DNA of 64,000 nucleotides from Actinacidiphila acidipaludis (GTDB lineage: Bacteria > Actinomycetota > Actinomycetes > Streptomycetales > Streptomycetaceae). Both the position numbers and the translations under genes were made by a program. This document shows positions 43,215 to 52,555 of the stretch, piece after piece (position 1 is the first letter of the stretch; every line of letters begins with the position of its first letter). The notes under the pieces are model-generated. The model made no database searches and had not been told where the DNA came from. It was given only the letters and a program-made list of their open reading frames with translations. The stretch covers positions 1 to 64,000 of the forward strand of contig NZ_JAINZZ010000013.1 in NCBI RefSeq assembly GCF_019890725.1, in the 5' to 3' direction.

Positions 43215-44783
43215 GTGTCGGCCAGCACATCCCGTACGCTCCCGTCCGAGATCGCCGAATCCGAGTCTCTGATGGCGCTCATCGAGCAGGGTAAGGCCCA
43301 GGGCCAGATCGCCGGCGACGACGTGCGTCGGGCGTTCGAAGCGGACCAGATTCCGGCAACCCAGTGGAAGAACGTTCTGCGCAGCCTCAACCAGGTCCTC
43401 GACGAGGAGGGTGTGACGCTGATGGTGACTGCCGCTGAGGCGCCCAAGCGCACCCGGAAGAGCGTCGCAGCCAAGAGCCCGGCGAAGCGTACTGCCACCA
43501 GGACGGTCGCCACGAAGGCGGCCCCTGCCAAGAAGACCGTAGCGCCGACGGCCCCCGCCCCCGAGGCGGTGACCGAGGCCGAGACCACGGTGGAGCCATC
43601 GGTGGAGGCGGAAACCCCAGCCAAGAAGGCGCCCGCGAAGAAGACCGCCGCCAAGAAGACGGCTGCCAAGAAGGCCCCCGCGAAGAAGGTGGCGGCGAAG
43701 AAGACCGCCGCCGCTCCCGGCGAGGACGAGGCAGTCGAGGCGGAGGACCTGCTCGAGGACGCCGCGCCCGGTAAGGGCGGAGACGAGGACACGGAGAAGG
43801 CGGAGTCCGAGAGCTTTGTGCTCTCCGACGACGACGAGGACGACGCGCCTGCCCAGCAGGTCGCCGTCGCCGGCGCCACCGCCGACCCGGTCAAGGACTA
43901 CCTGAAGCAGATCGGCAAGGTCCCGCTGCTCAACGCGGAGCAGGAGGTCGAGCTCGCCAAACGGATCGAGGCCGGCCTGTTCGCGGAGGACAAGCTCGCC
44001 GCGGCCGACAAGCTCGCCCCGAAGCTCAAGCGCGAGCTGGAGATCATCGCCGAGGACGGCCGCTGGGCCAAGAACCACCTGCTGGAGGCCAACCTCCGTC
44101 TCGTGGTCTCGCTGGCCAAGCGCTACACCGGCCGCGGCATGCTCTTCCTCGACCTGATCCAGGAGGGCAACCTGGGCCTGATCCGTGCGGTCGAGAAGTT
44201 CGACTACACCAAGGGCTTCAAGTTCTCCACGTACGCCACCTGGTGGATCCGGCAGGCGATCACCCGCGCCATGGCCGACCAGGCGCGCACCATCCGCATC
44301 CCCGTCCACATGGTCGAGGTCATCAACAAGCTGGCCCGCGTCCAGCGCCAGATGCTCCAGGACCTTGGCCGCGAGCCCACCCCGGAGGAGCTGGCCAAGG
44401 AACTCGACATGACCCCCGAAAAGGTCATCGAGGTCCAGAAGTACGGTCGCGAGCCCATCTCGCTCCACACCCCGCTGGGTGAGGACGGCGACAGCGAGTT
44501 CGGTGACCTGATCGAGGACTCCGAGGCGGTCGTGCCGGCCGACGCGGTGAGCTTCACGCTTCTGCAGGAGCAGCTCCACTCCGTCCTCGACACCCTGTCC
44601 GAGCGCGAGGCGGGCGTGGTCTCCATGCGGTTCGGCCTCACCGACGGCCAGCCCAAGACGCTGGACGAGATCGGCAAGGTCTACGGCGTGACCCGTGAGC
44701 GGATCCGCCAGATCGAGTCGAAGACCATGTCCAAGCTGCGCCACCCGTCGCGGTCCCAGGTCCTTCGCGACTACCTGGACTGA
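43215..44783 (+). CDS. hrdB: Principal RNA polymerase sigma factor HrdB
   Basis: 522 aa, GTG 43215 with GAGAGG upstream; an upstream in-frame start at 43146 would add 23 residues but is not used by Streptomyces HrdB. Region 1.1-like N-terminus, a Lys/Ala-rich repetitive linker (about 78-165, PAKKTAAKK units), an acidic patch ([20 protein letters not shown]), then regions 1.2 to 4.2 ([53 protein letters not shown]). Position 284 is Trp (DGRWAKNHL), where other Streptomyces HrdB that I recall have Arg. Confidence 0.97.
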   Translation: MSASTSRTLPSEIAESESLMALIEQGKAQGQIAGDDVRRAFEADQIPATQWKNVLRSLNQVLDEEGVTLMVTAAEAPKRTRKSVAAKSPAKRTATRTVATKAAPAKKTVAPTAPAPEAVTEAETTVEPSVEAETPAKKAPAKKTAAKKTAAKKAPAKKVAAKKTAAAPGEDEAVEAEDLLEDAAPGKGGDEDTEKAESESFVLSDDDEDDAPAQQVAVAGATADPVKDYLKQIGKVPLLNAEQEVELAKRIEAGLFAEDKLAAADKLAPKLKRELEIIAEDGRWAKNHLLEANLRLVVSLAKRYTGRGMLFLDLIQEGNLGLIRAVEKFDYTKGFKFSTYATWWIRQAITRAMADQARTIRIPVHMVEVINKLARVQRQMLQDLGREPTPEELAKELDMTPEKVIEVQKYGREPISLHTPLGEDGDSEFGDLIEDSEAVVPADAVSFTLLQEQLHSVLDTLSEREAGVVSMRFGLTDGQPKTLDEIGKVYGVTRERIRQIESKTMSKLRHPSRSQVLRDYLD

Positions 44784-44806
44784 TCTTCACAACAGCAGCG
44801 TGATCA

Positions 44807-44837
44807 GATGCCCGGCCGGGCCATCCGGCCGGGCATC
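44807..44837. terminator. Terminator after hrdB
   Basis: GATGCCCGGCCG (44807-44818) and CGGCCGGGCATC (44826-44837) form a 12-bp perfect stem with a 7-nt loop, 24 bp past the hrdB stop. Confidence 0.9.
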
Positions 44838-44916
44838 CGCGCGTTCTGCGGATGCGGCCTCCGACCCTATCGGTGACTCTGGGTGTCCAGACAGATCCGC
44901 AAGGTCAGGAGGTCCT

Positions 44917-45771
44917 ATGCGTTCCCTTTTCCGTGCCGTGCTGCGATCCCGAGCCGTGATCGCCGGGGTGGTGGCCGTGCTGCCGGCCCTGGCCATACCG
45001 CTGGCCGCCCCTGCCACCTCCGCCTCGGCGAACGAGGTCGTGGTGGGCGGCGCCCCGACCAGCACCGATCAGCAGCCCTGGGTGGTCGCCCTCGGCAGCC
45101 GGTCCCGTTTCGGCGCGAGCCGGTCCGGGCAGTTCTGCGGCGCCGTGGCCGTCGGACCGCGCACCGTCGTGACCGCGGCACACTGCTTCAGTACCGAAGC
45201 CCTCGGTGTCAGCGACTGGCACCAGCTGACCGACCTCCGTCTGATCGTCGGGCGGACCGACCTGACGAGCACCAGCGGCGAGGAGCTGCCGCTGGCCGAC
45301 GTCTGGGTCAACCCCGCTTTCGACCCCACGACCAACGCGGGGGACGTCGCGGTGATCACCCTGGGGCACTCGCTGCCGAGCGGCGCGTCCATCCCGATGG
45401 CCCAGCCGTCGGACAGCGCCGACTACGCGCCCGGCACCCAGGCCCAGGTCTACGGCTGGGGTGACACGACCGGCCACGGCGACTACGCGACCTCGCTGCG
45501 TACCGCGCCGGTCACGATCTTCTCGGACACGACCTGTGAGAAGGCGTATCCGGGGGGTGGCGACGGCACCTACGAGTCGTCCACGATGCTGTGCGCCGGC
45601 GCGCAGGGCGGCGGCAAGGATGCCTGCCAGGGGGACAGCGGCGGGCCGCTGGTCGTGGCGGGCCGCCTGGTGGGGCTGGTCTCGTGGGGGAACGGCTGCG
45701 CGCTGGCGGACTACCCCGGTGTCTACACGCGGGTCTCCGCCGTGGCCTCGCTCGTCGCTCAGCACATGTGA
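44917..45771 (+). CDS. Secreted trypsin-family serine protease
   Basis: 284 aa, ATG 44917 after AGGAGG. A Sec signal peptide (about residues 1-38, ending in SASA) is followed by a short pro-sequence and VVGG, the activation-type N-terminus. The S1 triad is complete: H89 (TAAHC), D143 (GDVAVI) and S241 (GDSGGP), with Cys pairs CG..HC and CQGD. Specificity residue before the Ser is Asp (KDACQGDSGG), as in trypsin, favouring Arg/Lys. Typical of Streptomyces extracellular trypsins. Confidence 0.93.
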   Translation: MRSLFRAVLRSRAVIAGVVAVLPALAIPLAAPATSASANEVVVGGAPTSTDQQPWVVALGSRSRFGASRSGQFCGAVAVGPRTVVTAAHCFSTEALGVSDWHQLTDLRLIVGRTDLTSTSGEELPLADVWVNPAFDPTTNAGDVAVITLGHSLPSGASIPMAQPSDSADYAPGTQAQVYGWGDTTGHGDYATSLRTAPVTIFSDTTCEKAYPGGGDGTYESSTMLCAGAQGGGKDACQGDSGGPLVVAGRLVGLVSWGNGCALADYPGVYTRVSAVASLVAQHM

Positions 45772-45822
45772 CGGCCAGTCAACCCACCGTGGCCGACTGC
45801 GACAGGACGACCCCAAAGAAAT

Positions 45823-45867
45823 GAGCAGTGCGTGACGGCTTCATCGCTCACCGTCTCCGCACTGCTC
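45823..45867. terminator. Terminator after the trypsin-like gene
   Basis: GAGCAGTGCG-GACGG pairs with CCGTC-CGCACTGCTC (outer 10 bp exact, inner 5 bp exact). It begins 52 bp past the stop. Confidence 0.85.
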
Positions 45868-45916
45868 GTTGGTCGTGATGATCGCAGGTGGTCTCAACCG
45901 GTTCGGAGAGACACCT

Positions 45917-45953
45917 GCGGGCGGACACCCCCTCAAGGGGTCCATCCGCCCGC
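45917..45953. terminator. Terminator of the DUF7455 gene
   Basis: GCGGGCGGA and TCCGCCCGC flank CCCC/GGGG inner pairing. It lies 30 bp beyond the minus-strand gene's stop, so two terminators separate these convergent genes. Confidence 0.75.
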
Positions 45954-45982
45954 GGGTCCGAACTCGTCGCTGGTGCGATGTG

Positions 45983-46213
45983 TCAGCGCTCGTCGTCTCC
46001 CGCCGAAGCCGGGGTCTCGGTGAGCCTGCCGGTCTCGTCCTGTATTTCCGCTGCGATCTTCTTGAGTTCGGGCCCGAACTTGCGGCCGTGGTGGGCGCAG
46101 AAAAGCAGCTCTCCGCCGCTGATGAGGACGACACGCAGGTAGGCCTGAGCGCCGCACCGGTCGCAGCGGTCGGCCGCCGTCAGCGGATTCGCGGGGGTCA
46201 GAACAGTAGTCAC
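45983..46213 (-). CDS. DUF7455-like small zinc-ribbon protein
   Basis: 76 aa, GTG 46213 after AGAGG. The compact domain MTTVLTPANPLTAADRCDRCGAQAYLRVVL...LLFCAHHGRKFGPEL holds CxxC and CxxH, likely a zinc-binding site. The family is widespread beside hrdB/parE in Streptomyces; no function is assigned. Cytosolic. Confidence 0.8.
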   Translation of the reverse strand: MTTVLTPANPLTAADRCDRCGAQAYLRVVLISGGELLFCAHHGRKFGPELKKIAAEIQDETGRLTETPASAGDDER

Positions 46214-46492
46214 GTCGCCTCTTCTCTAGCTCGACGAGGGGTCGTACCAGGGTCAACATCCAACCAGGCCGAAAACGTTCCCGCTTCCGGCTTTTCCTTG
46301 GAACCGACTTCGGAGTGACTGGGCGTTACCGATGGACGGCGAAAAGGAGTCAGTTGCGTCGGATGTCGCGGTATGGAGCTGTTGTCCCACTTCGCCCCGG
46401 CTGGCTGTCGGGTTGTTGGAGAGGACGTGCCCGGAGCCTAAATGGTTCATGCCTCTTTGGGAACGTGACATGTGTATCACTCGTGCGAGTTA

Positions 46493-46508
46493 TCGAACGC
46501 CTGCTCGA
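46493..46508. promoter_or_regulatory. Candidate LexA (SOS) box upstream of parE
   Basis: TCGAAC-GCCT-GCTCGA differs from TCGAAC-N4-GTTCGA at one position. A TAGTAT -10-like hexamer follows at 46516-46521, so the box would cover the -35/spacer. It is 149 bp before the parE start. The rest of 46214-46656 shows no gene I can support. Confidence 0.6.
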
Positions 46509-46656
46509 TAAGAGCTAGTATGGGCATCCCGGAAACCGGGTCGTGGCGCAGGCTCCACGCCCGGCATCGGTACCCTCGTCACCGACATGGCCGTCGTCCG
46601 CCGACGAAAGCCGCGGTAGACGAACGTCACACCATCTGGAACGAGGAGCTGCCCGC

Positions 46657-48777
46657 GTGACCGCCGAGACATCCGTGCCGTCCTCCGCGCTGCTGGCCGG
46701 CGCGGATCGCGACGGTTCCAACTACACCGCGCGGCACCTGCTCGTCCTCGAAGGCCTCGAAGCCGTGCGCAAGCGCCCCGGTATGTACATCGGCTCGACC
46801 GACAGTCGCGGCCTGATGCACTGCGTGTGGGAGATCATCGACAACGCGGTCGACGAGGCGCTGGCCGGCCACGGCGACCGCATCGAGGTCGTCCTCCATG
46901 ACGACGGCTCCGTCGAGGTGCGCGACCAGGGTCGCGGCATCCCGGTCGACGTCGAGCCGAAGACCGGTCTGTCCGGCGTCGAGGTCGTCATGACCAAGCT
47001 GCACGCCGGCGGCAAGTTCGGCGGCGGCTCCTACGCGGCCTCCGGTGGTCTGCACGGCGTCGGCGCGTCCGTCGTCAACGCCCTGTCCTCCCGGCTGGAC
47101 GTCGAGGTGGACCGCGGCGGCCACACCCACGCCGTCAGCTTCCGGCGCGGCGTGCCCGGCATCTTCACCGAGTCCGGCCCCGACGCCCCGTTCGACCCCA
47201 GCGGCGGCCTCACCAAGATCAAGAAGGCGCCGCGCGGGCGCACCGGCACCCGCATCCGCTACTGGGCGGACCGCCAGATCTTCCTCAAGGACGCCAAGCT
47301 CTCGCTGGAGAACCTTCACCAGCGCGCGCGGCAGACCGCCTTCCTGGTGCCCGGCCTCACGATCGTCGTGCGCGACGAGCGCGGCATCGAGTCGGAGAAG
47401 CCCGTCGAGGAGGTCTTCCACTTCGACGGCGGCATCAGCGAGTTCTGCGAGTACCTCGCGCCCGACAAGCCGATCTGCGACGTGCTGCGCCTCAACGGCA
47501 GCGGCACCTTCAAGGAGACCGTGCCGGTCCTCGACGAACTGGGCCACATGACGCCCACCGAGGTCACCCGCGAACTCGGCGTCGACATCGCGCTGCGCTG
47601 GGGCACCGGCTACGACACCACCCTCCGCTCCTTCGTGAACATCATCGCCACGCCCAAGGGCGGTACCCATGTCGCGGGCTTCGAGCGGTCGGTGGCGCGC
47701 ACCGTCAACGAAGTCCTGCGCGCCACCAAGCTGTTGCGCGTGGCGGAGGACGACATCGTCAAGGACGACGCGATGGAGGGCCTGACCGCCGTCGTCACCG
47801 TCCGCCTGGCCGAGCCGCAATTCGAGGGCCAGACCAAGGAGGTGCTCGGCACCTCCGCGGCCAACCGCATCGTGGCCGCGGTGGTCACCAAGGAGCTCAA
47901 GGAGTTCCTGACCTCCAACAGGCGCGACACCAAGGCCCAGGCACGCGCCGTGCTGGACAAGGCCGTTGCCGCCGCCCGCACCCGCATCGCCGCCCGCCAG
48001 CACAAGGAGGCCCAGCGCCGCAAGACCGCGCTGGAGACGTCCTCGCTGCCGGCCAAGCTAGCCGACTGCCGCAGCGACGACGTCGAGCGCAGTGAACTCT
48101 TCATCGTCGAGGGCGACTCGGCCCTCGGCACCGCCAAGCTCGCCCGCAACTCGGAGTTCCAGGCGCTGCTGCCGATCCGCGGCAAGATCCTCAACACGCA
48201 GAAGTCGTCCGTCTCCGACATGCTGAAGAACGCCGAGTGCGGCGCGATCATCCAGGTCATAGGAGCCGGGTCCGGGCGGACCTTCGACATCGACCAGGCG
48301 CGCTACGGCAAGGTCATCTTCCTCGCCGACGCCGACGTGGACGGCGCCCACATCCGGTGCCTGCTGCTCACCCTCTTCCAGCGCTACATGCGCCCCATGG
48401 TCGAGGAGGGCCGGGTCTTCTCCGCGGTGCCGCCCCTGCACCGGATCGAGCTCGTGCAGCCCAAAAAGGGCCAGGACAAGTACGTGTACACGTACTCGGA
48501 CAACGAGCTGCACCAGACGCTGATGGACCTGCAGCGCCGCAACGTCCGCTACAAGGACAGCATCCAGCGGTACAAGGGCCTCGGAGAGATGGACGCCAAC
48601 CAGCTGGCCGAGACCACGATGGACCCCCGCCACCGCACCCTGCGCCGCATCAACATCAGCGACCTGGAGGCCGCGGAGCAGGCGTTCGACCTCCTGATGG
48701 GAAACGAGGTCGCCCCGCGCAAGGAGTTCATCACCAACTCCGCCGGCACCCTGGACCGCTCCAAGATCGACGTCTGA
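46657..48777 (+). CDS. parE: DNA topoisomerase IV subunit B
   Basis: 706 aa, GTG 46657 with GAGGAG upstream. GHKL ATPase: EIIDNAVDEALAGH, DQGRGIPVD, GGLHGVGASVVNAL. Toprim motifs: EGDSALG and DADVDGAHIR. It decatenates chromosomes with ParC (parC is not in this window; it is elsewhere in other Streptomyces). Length and motifs are those of ParE rather than the longer GyrB. The SOS box upstream is unusual. Confidence 0.95.
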   Translation: MTAETSVPSSALLAGADRDGSNYTARHLLVLEGLEAVRKRPGMYIGSTDSRGLMHCVWEIIDNAVDEALAGHGDRIEVVLHDDGSVEVRDQGRGIPVDVEPKTGLSGVEVVMTKLHAGGKFGGGSYAASGGLHGVGASVVNALSSRLDVEVDRGGHTHAVSFRRGVPGIFTESGPDAPFDPSGGLTKIKKAPRGRTGTRIRYWADRQIFLKDAKLSLENLHQRARQTAFLVPGLTIVVRDERGIESEKPVEEVFHFDGGISEFCEYLAPDKPICDVLRLNGSGTFKETVPVLDELGHMTPTEVTRELGVDIALRWGTGYDTTLRSFVNIIATPKGGTHVAGFERSVARTVNEVLRATKLLRVAEDDIVKDDAMEGLTAVVTVRLAEPQFEGQTKEVLGTSAANRIVAAVVTKELKEFLTSNRRDTKAQARAVLDKAVAAARTRIAARQHKEAQRRKTALETSSLPAKLADCRSDDVERSELFIVEGDSALGTAKLARNSEFQALLPIRGKILNTQKSSVSDMLKNAECGAIIQVIGAGSGRTFDIDQARYGKVIFLADADVDGAHIRCLLLTLFQRYMRPMVEEGRVFSAVPPLHRIELVQPKKGQDKYVYTYSDNELHQTLMDLQRRNVRYKDSIQRYKGLGEMDANQLAETTMDPRHRTLRRINISDLEAAEQAFDLLMGNEVAPRKEFITNSAGTLDRSKIDV

Positions 48778-48794
48778 TCCGCCCCGACGGCTGA

Positions 48795-48826
48795 GCGGAC
48801 CGCCCGGGCGAACCCGTGCGGTCCGC
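48795..48826. terminator. Terminator after parE
   Basis: GCGGACCGC (48795-48803) and GCGGTCCGC (48818-48826) form a 9-bp stem with a 14-nt loop. No other feature is seen up to 49023. Confidence 0.7.
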
Positions 48827-49023
48827 GACTGTGGCTGTCGGTGGCTGACCCATCGCCACGTGGGCATTGCACCTGTCTCATGGCCGAACGCTCTACGCCT
48901 TCTCCACGGCGTGGGTACTCTGGATCACATCGTTGACGCGGCCCGACGGGCTTCCGCTCCACATCGGTGGAGTCTCGAAGGACATGCCCCCACCCGCACG
49001 AGTTGTTTCGTGCTGCCTGGGGG

Positions 49024-50898
49024 ATGTTCTTGCTGTTCCGTTCGTCGGCCAGGTCGGTTGCCGTCAAGGCCTCCGACAAGTCGCTCTTCCCGCATCTCGC
49101 CGAGCAGTTTGTCCATATGCGTGGTCATCATCCAAGCGCGTCGGAAAGCCGTTCATGGGAGCGCAGCATCCCCGAACTTGCCGCCGCGCTCACCGACGCG
49201 GGCCTCGGGGACGTGGAGGTCATGCTGGAGTACGCCCTGCCGCTGAACAGCAAACGGGCGGATGTGGTGCTCGCAGGTGTGCATCCGGTCAGTGGGCAGC
49301 CGTCGTACGTCATCGTCGAACTCAAGCAGTGGAGTCAGGCGAGCCCTCACGACGACGATCCGCAGCTCTGTCACATCGATGCCTATGCGCAGCCCGTGCT
49401 CAATCCGATCGAGCAGGTACGGCGCTACTGCGAATACCTGGTCAACTTCAACGGGGCCCTCGCCGGGCACCCGAAGCGACTGAGCGGCGTGGCTTACCTG
49501 CACAATGCCACCGAGTTCGGCGTCAGCGGTCTCCGCGAGGTGGAGGTCGACAACTGGGGGCAGTTGTTCACTGCCGACAGGCGCGGAGCCTTCCTCGACT
49601 ACCTCCGTTCCAAGTTGAGCGACCGGCACCCAGGAGCACGGGCGGCCGACGAACTCCAGGCTGGACGCACGGTCCCCTCGAAGCAGCTGATGGCCGTAGC
49701 GGCTCAGGAGGTGCGCGACCGCGAGCAGTTCGTGCTGCTTGACGAGCAACAGGTCGCCTATCGCATGGTCCTCAACGCGGTCCGCAAGGCAAGGCGGTCC
49801 GACCACAAGGAAGCGTTGATCGTCACGGGTGGTCCCGGAACCGGCAAAAGCGTCATCGCTCTCTCGGTCCTCGGTGAGCTGTATCGCCAGGGCGTTCCGG
49901 CTCTGCATGCGACCGGTTCTCAGTCCTTCACGAAGACCATGCGTAAGGTGGCGGGCGCCCGGAAACGCGAGGTCCAGGACCTCTTCAAGTACTTCAACAG
50001 CTTCATGGTCGCCGAGAAGAACACGCTCGACGTCCTGATATGCGACGAGGCGCACCGCATCCGCGAGACGTCCGCCAATCGCTACACCTCCGCCGCCCAG
50101 CGGACAGGCCGACCGCAGATCGACGAACTCATCGACGTCGCTCGCGTTCCCGTTTTCCTCCTCGACGAGCATCAGGTGGTGCGCCCCGGTGAGATGGGCA
50201 CGGTGGCCGAGATCGAGGAGGCGGCCGCTCGTAAGGGCATTGCCTGCCACGTCGTTCAATTGGACAGCCAGTTCCGCTGCGGGGGCAGCGACGCCTACCT
50301 GCGATGGGTGGTGCGGCTTCTCGGCCTCGAACCCGGAGGGCCGATTCTCTGGGAGCCCGACGACCGCATGCACCTGCGCATTGCTGACAGCCCGGAAGAG
50401 ATGGAGGCTCTGCTCCAGAGTCGCCGGATCGAGTTCAGCGCCTCGGCTCGCATTTCGGCGGGCTACTGCTGGCCCTGGTCAGCAGAGCCCAAGCCCGGTG
50501 AACCGCTGCCTGCGGACGTGACGATCGGCAGCTGGGCCCGCCCCTGGAACCTCCGCGGCGACCGAGCCGTCTCCGGCGCTCCTCCGTCCGCCCTGTGGGC
50601 CACTGACCCGGCCGGATTCGGGCAGGTTGGCTGCGTGTACACGGCGCAGGGTTTCGAGTACGACTGGTCAGGCGTCATACTCGGCCCTGACCTGGTCTGG
50701 CGCTCGGATCGCTGGGTTACGGACCGCACGAAGTCCAAAGACCCGGTCTTCAAGAAGTCCACATCGGACTACGACGTCGACCGTCTGATCCGCAACACCT
50801 ACAAGGTCCTGCTGACACGAGGCATGGTCGGCACGGTGGTGTACTCGACGGACCCGGAAAGTCAGGAGAAGCTGCGCGATTTGGTGCAGGCGCGGTAA
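49024..50898 (+). CDS. DUF2075 ATPase with PD-(D/E)XK-like N-terminus
   Basis: 624 aa from ATG 49024; an in-frame ATG at 48967 is less likely by comparison with the family N-terminus MFLLFRSSA. Residues 60-102 read LGDVEVMLEYALPLNSKRADVVLAG...VIVELKQW: E69, D80 and E99-x-K101 suit a PD-(D/E)XK nuclease core. The DUF2075 ATPase follows: Walker A GGPGTGKS (K275), Walker B LICDEAH (341-342), QFRCGGSDAYLRW, and a C-terminal VLLTRGMVGT as in UvrD-like helicases. It stands alone between core genes and may be a defence gene. Function not tested. Confidence 0.8.
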   Translation: MFLLFRSSARSVAVKASDKSLFPHLAEQFVHMRGHHPSASESRSWERSIPELAAALTDAGLGDVEVMLEYALPLNSKRADVVLAGVHPVSGQPSYVIVELKQWSQASPHDDDPQLCHIDAYAQPVLNPIEQVRRYCEYLVNFNGALAGHPKRLSGVAYLHNATEFGVSGLREVEVDNWGQLFTADRRGAFLDYLRSKLSDRHPGARAADELQAGRTVPSKQLMAVAAQEVRDREQFVLLDEQQVAYRMVLNAVRKARRSDHKEALIVTGGPGTGKSVIALSVLGELYRQGVPALHATGSQSFTKTMRKVAGARKREVQDLFKYFNSFMVAEKNTLDVLICDEAHRIRETSANRYTSAAQRTGRPQIDELIDVARVPVFLLDEHQVVRPGEMGTVAEIEEAAARKGIACHVVQLDSQFRCGGSDAYLRWVVRLLGLEPGGPILWEPDDRMHLRIADSPEEMEALLQSRRIEFSASARISAGYCWPWSAEPKPGEPLPADVTIGSWARPWNLRGDRAVSGAPPSALWATDPAGFGQVGCVYTAQGFEYDWSGVILGPDLVWRSDRWVTDRTKSKDPVFKKSTSDYDVDRLIRNTYKVLLTRGMVGTVVYSTDPESQEKLRDLVQAR

Positions 50899-51041
50899 CG
50901 GGTCGCTGCCGCGAGTGCCCGGGGTCGAGCTGGACCCGTTCGAGTCCGCGCACCGTGAGGTGTGTCGCACCCCGGTGAGGCGCTGCTGACACGCGGGGAG
51001 GGGTGTGCGAAGCTGCCGATCGCGAGGGAGGGGCGTTGGGC

Positions 51042-52022
51042 GTGGGGCGGGAGCGTACGGCGGCGGGTGGGCGGCGGAACGGCACAGTCGGGGCTGCGCG
51101 CGTCGCACTGGCGGTGCTGGTCGTGGGCGGGGTGGCCCTCGGCGCCCTGCTGCTGCGCCCGGGCACGGGCCTGTTCGGCAAAGGCCGCGGCCCGCTCGGC
51201 GGCAGCCCCCTGCTCGTGGCGGGCCTCGCCCTGCTCTCCCTCCTCGGCGGCCTGGCGCTCCGTGAGAAGTACCTGAGCCACGTCGACCCCGGACAGGAAC
51301 GCGACCCGGTCGAACAGCGGCTGGTGGACACCGTGAGCCGGGTCCTGATGGCCGCCCCCGTGGCCGTCCCCTTGCTCGCCCTGGCTCTGCACCGCTTCGG
51401 CGCGATCGGCGTAGGACATGGACACGTCCAGGCGCCGAAGCTCCAGGATCCCAGCCTGCGGCGGAACCAGGTGCGCAAACCGCACCCTGTCGACCACACC
51501 CGTCACCACGAATCCGCCCTGCACTTCGGGCTGCTGCGCATCCTGCTCGGCATCGGCATCGCCCTGCTCGTCCTCGCCGTCGTCATCGCCGGAGTCCACC
51601 TGTGGCGGCACCTGACCCGGCCCCCGGCCCCCGCGGAGCCGGCCACCTACGGGACGCTCGACGACGAGCAGGAACGCCTGGCCCAGGCCGTGGACTCCGG
51701 GCGCCGCGCCCTGTCGGACGCCGAGGACGCCCGCATGGCCGTCATCGCCTGCTACGTCGCCATGCAGGAGTCCCTCGCCGAATCCGGCGTGGCCCGGCAT
51801 GCCTCGGACAGCCCGCAGGACCTGCTGGAGCGGGCCGTTCGCGACGGACTGCCCGCGCAGGCCGCGGCCGCCGAGCTCACCGCCCTGTTCCGCGAGGCCC
51901 GTTACTCCACCCACCCGATGAACAGCGCGCACCGCGACCGGGCCGCTGCCGCGCTCGCCGAGATCGCCGACGGCCTCGACGCGCGGGCCTCCGGGGCCGG
52001 CACCGTGGCGGGCGTCGCATGA
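51042..52022 (+). CDS. DUF4129 membrane protein
   Basis: 326 aa, GTG 51042 after GAGGGAGGGG. It has about three hydrophobic segments (RVALAVLVVGGVALGALLL, SPLLVAGLALLSLLGG, LLRILLGIGIALLVLAVVIAGV) and a C-terminal cytosolic DUF4129 domain (MAVIACYVAMQESLAESG...RDGLPAQAAAAELTALFREARYSTH). DUF4129 proteins accompany MoxR-DUF58 systems. Its stop overlaps the next gene's ATG by 4 bp. Confidence 0.88.
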   Translation: MGRERTAAGGRRNGTVGAARVALAVLVVGGVALGALLLRPGTGLFGKGRGPLGGSPLLVAGLALLSLLGGLALREKYLSHVDPGQERDPVEQRLVDTVSRVLMAAPVAVPLLALALHRFGAIGVGHGHVQAPKLQDPSLRRNQVRKPHPVDHTRHHESALHFGLLRILLGIGIALLVLAVVIAGVHLWRHLTRPPAPAEPATYGTLDDEQERLAQAVDSGRRALSDAEDARMAVIACYVAMQESLAESGVARHASDSPQDLLERAVRDGLPAQAAAAELTALFREARYSTHPMNSAHRDRAAAALAEIADGLDARASGAGTVAGVA

Positions 52023-52555
52023 GGGCGCCGAAACGCATCCGGGCCATCGTGGACTCGGTGCTGCAGGCACCGGGCTCGGTACGGCACTCCGTCGCCGTCC
52101 TCGCGGCCGTCGCCGTCGCGACCGAGGCGCTGCTCGCCCTGACGGACGGAGCCGTCGCCGCCGCCACCGGCTTCACGGTCATCGTCGCCCTCGCGCTGGC
52201 CCTCGCTCGCTATGCCGCGGGCGGCGGCGCCCAGGACAGCGGCTACCGCAGATCGGTGCGCCTGCTGGGCGGCCGGGCCCCCGCGCTCGGCGGCTGGCAG
52301 CACATCGTGGCCAAGACGCTCGGCGACGACAGCGAGGTGCACCTGCGGACCGTCATGCGGCCCCAGTTGCAGCGCCTCTTCGCCGCCCGGCTGGCCGAGC
52401 GGCACGGCGTCGAGCTGTTCCGCACCCCGCAACGTGCCCGGGTCCTGGTCGGCGCCGAACTCTGGCCGTGGATCGATCCCGAGGCCGGCGCTCCCCAGCC
52501 GGCGCTTCCCGAGCCCGTCCTGCGCGCCCTGCTCGACCGGCTGGAAACGCTGTGA
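52019..52555 (+). CDS. Small membrane-associated protein of the MoxR operon
   Basis: 178 aa, ATG 52019 (ATGA overlap). One or two hydrophobic segments (VAVLAAVAVATEALLALT, FTVIVALALALARYA) are followed by a cytosolic domain, HIVAKTLGDDSEVHLRTVMRPQLQRLFAARLAERHGVELF shortened here. No family recognised. Position implies a role with the MoxR/DUF58 proteins. Confidence 0.75.
   Translation: MRAPKRIRAIVDSVLQAPGSVRHSVAVLAAVAVATEALLALTDGAVAAATGFTVIVALALALARYAAGGGAQDSGYRRSVRLLGGRAPALGGWQHIVAKTLGDDSEVHLRTVMRPQLQRLFAARLAERHGVELFRTPQRARVLVGAELWPWIDPEAGAPQPALPEPVLRALLDRLETL

Noticed and set aside
43620..43710. Lysine/alanine repeat in hrdB as a possible foreign insertion
   Set aside because: Streptomyces HrdB normally has a [13 protein letters not shown] linker, so it is native.
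41976..44744. Antisense long ORF over whiH and hrdB
   Set aside because: Shadow of two firmly identified genes.
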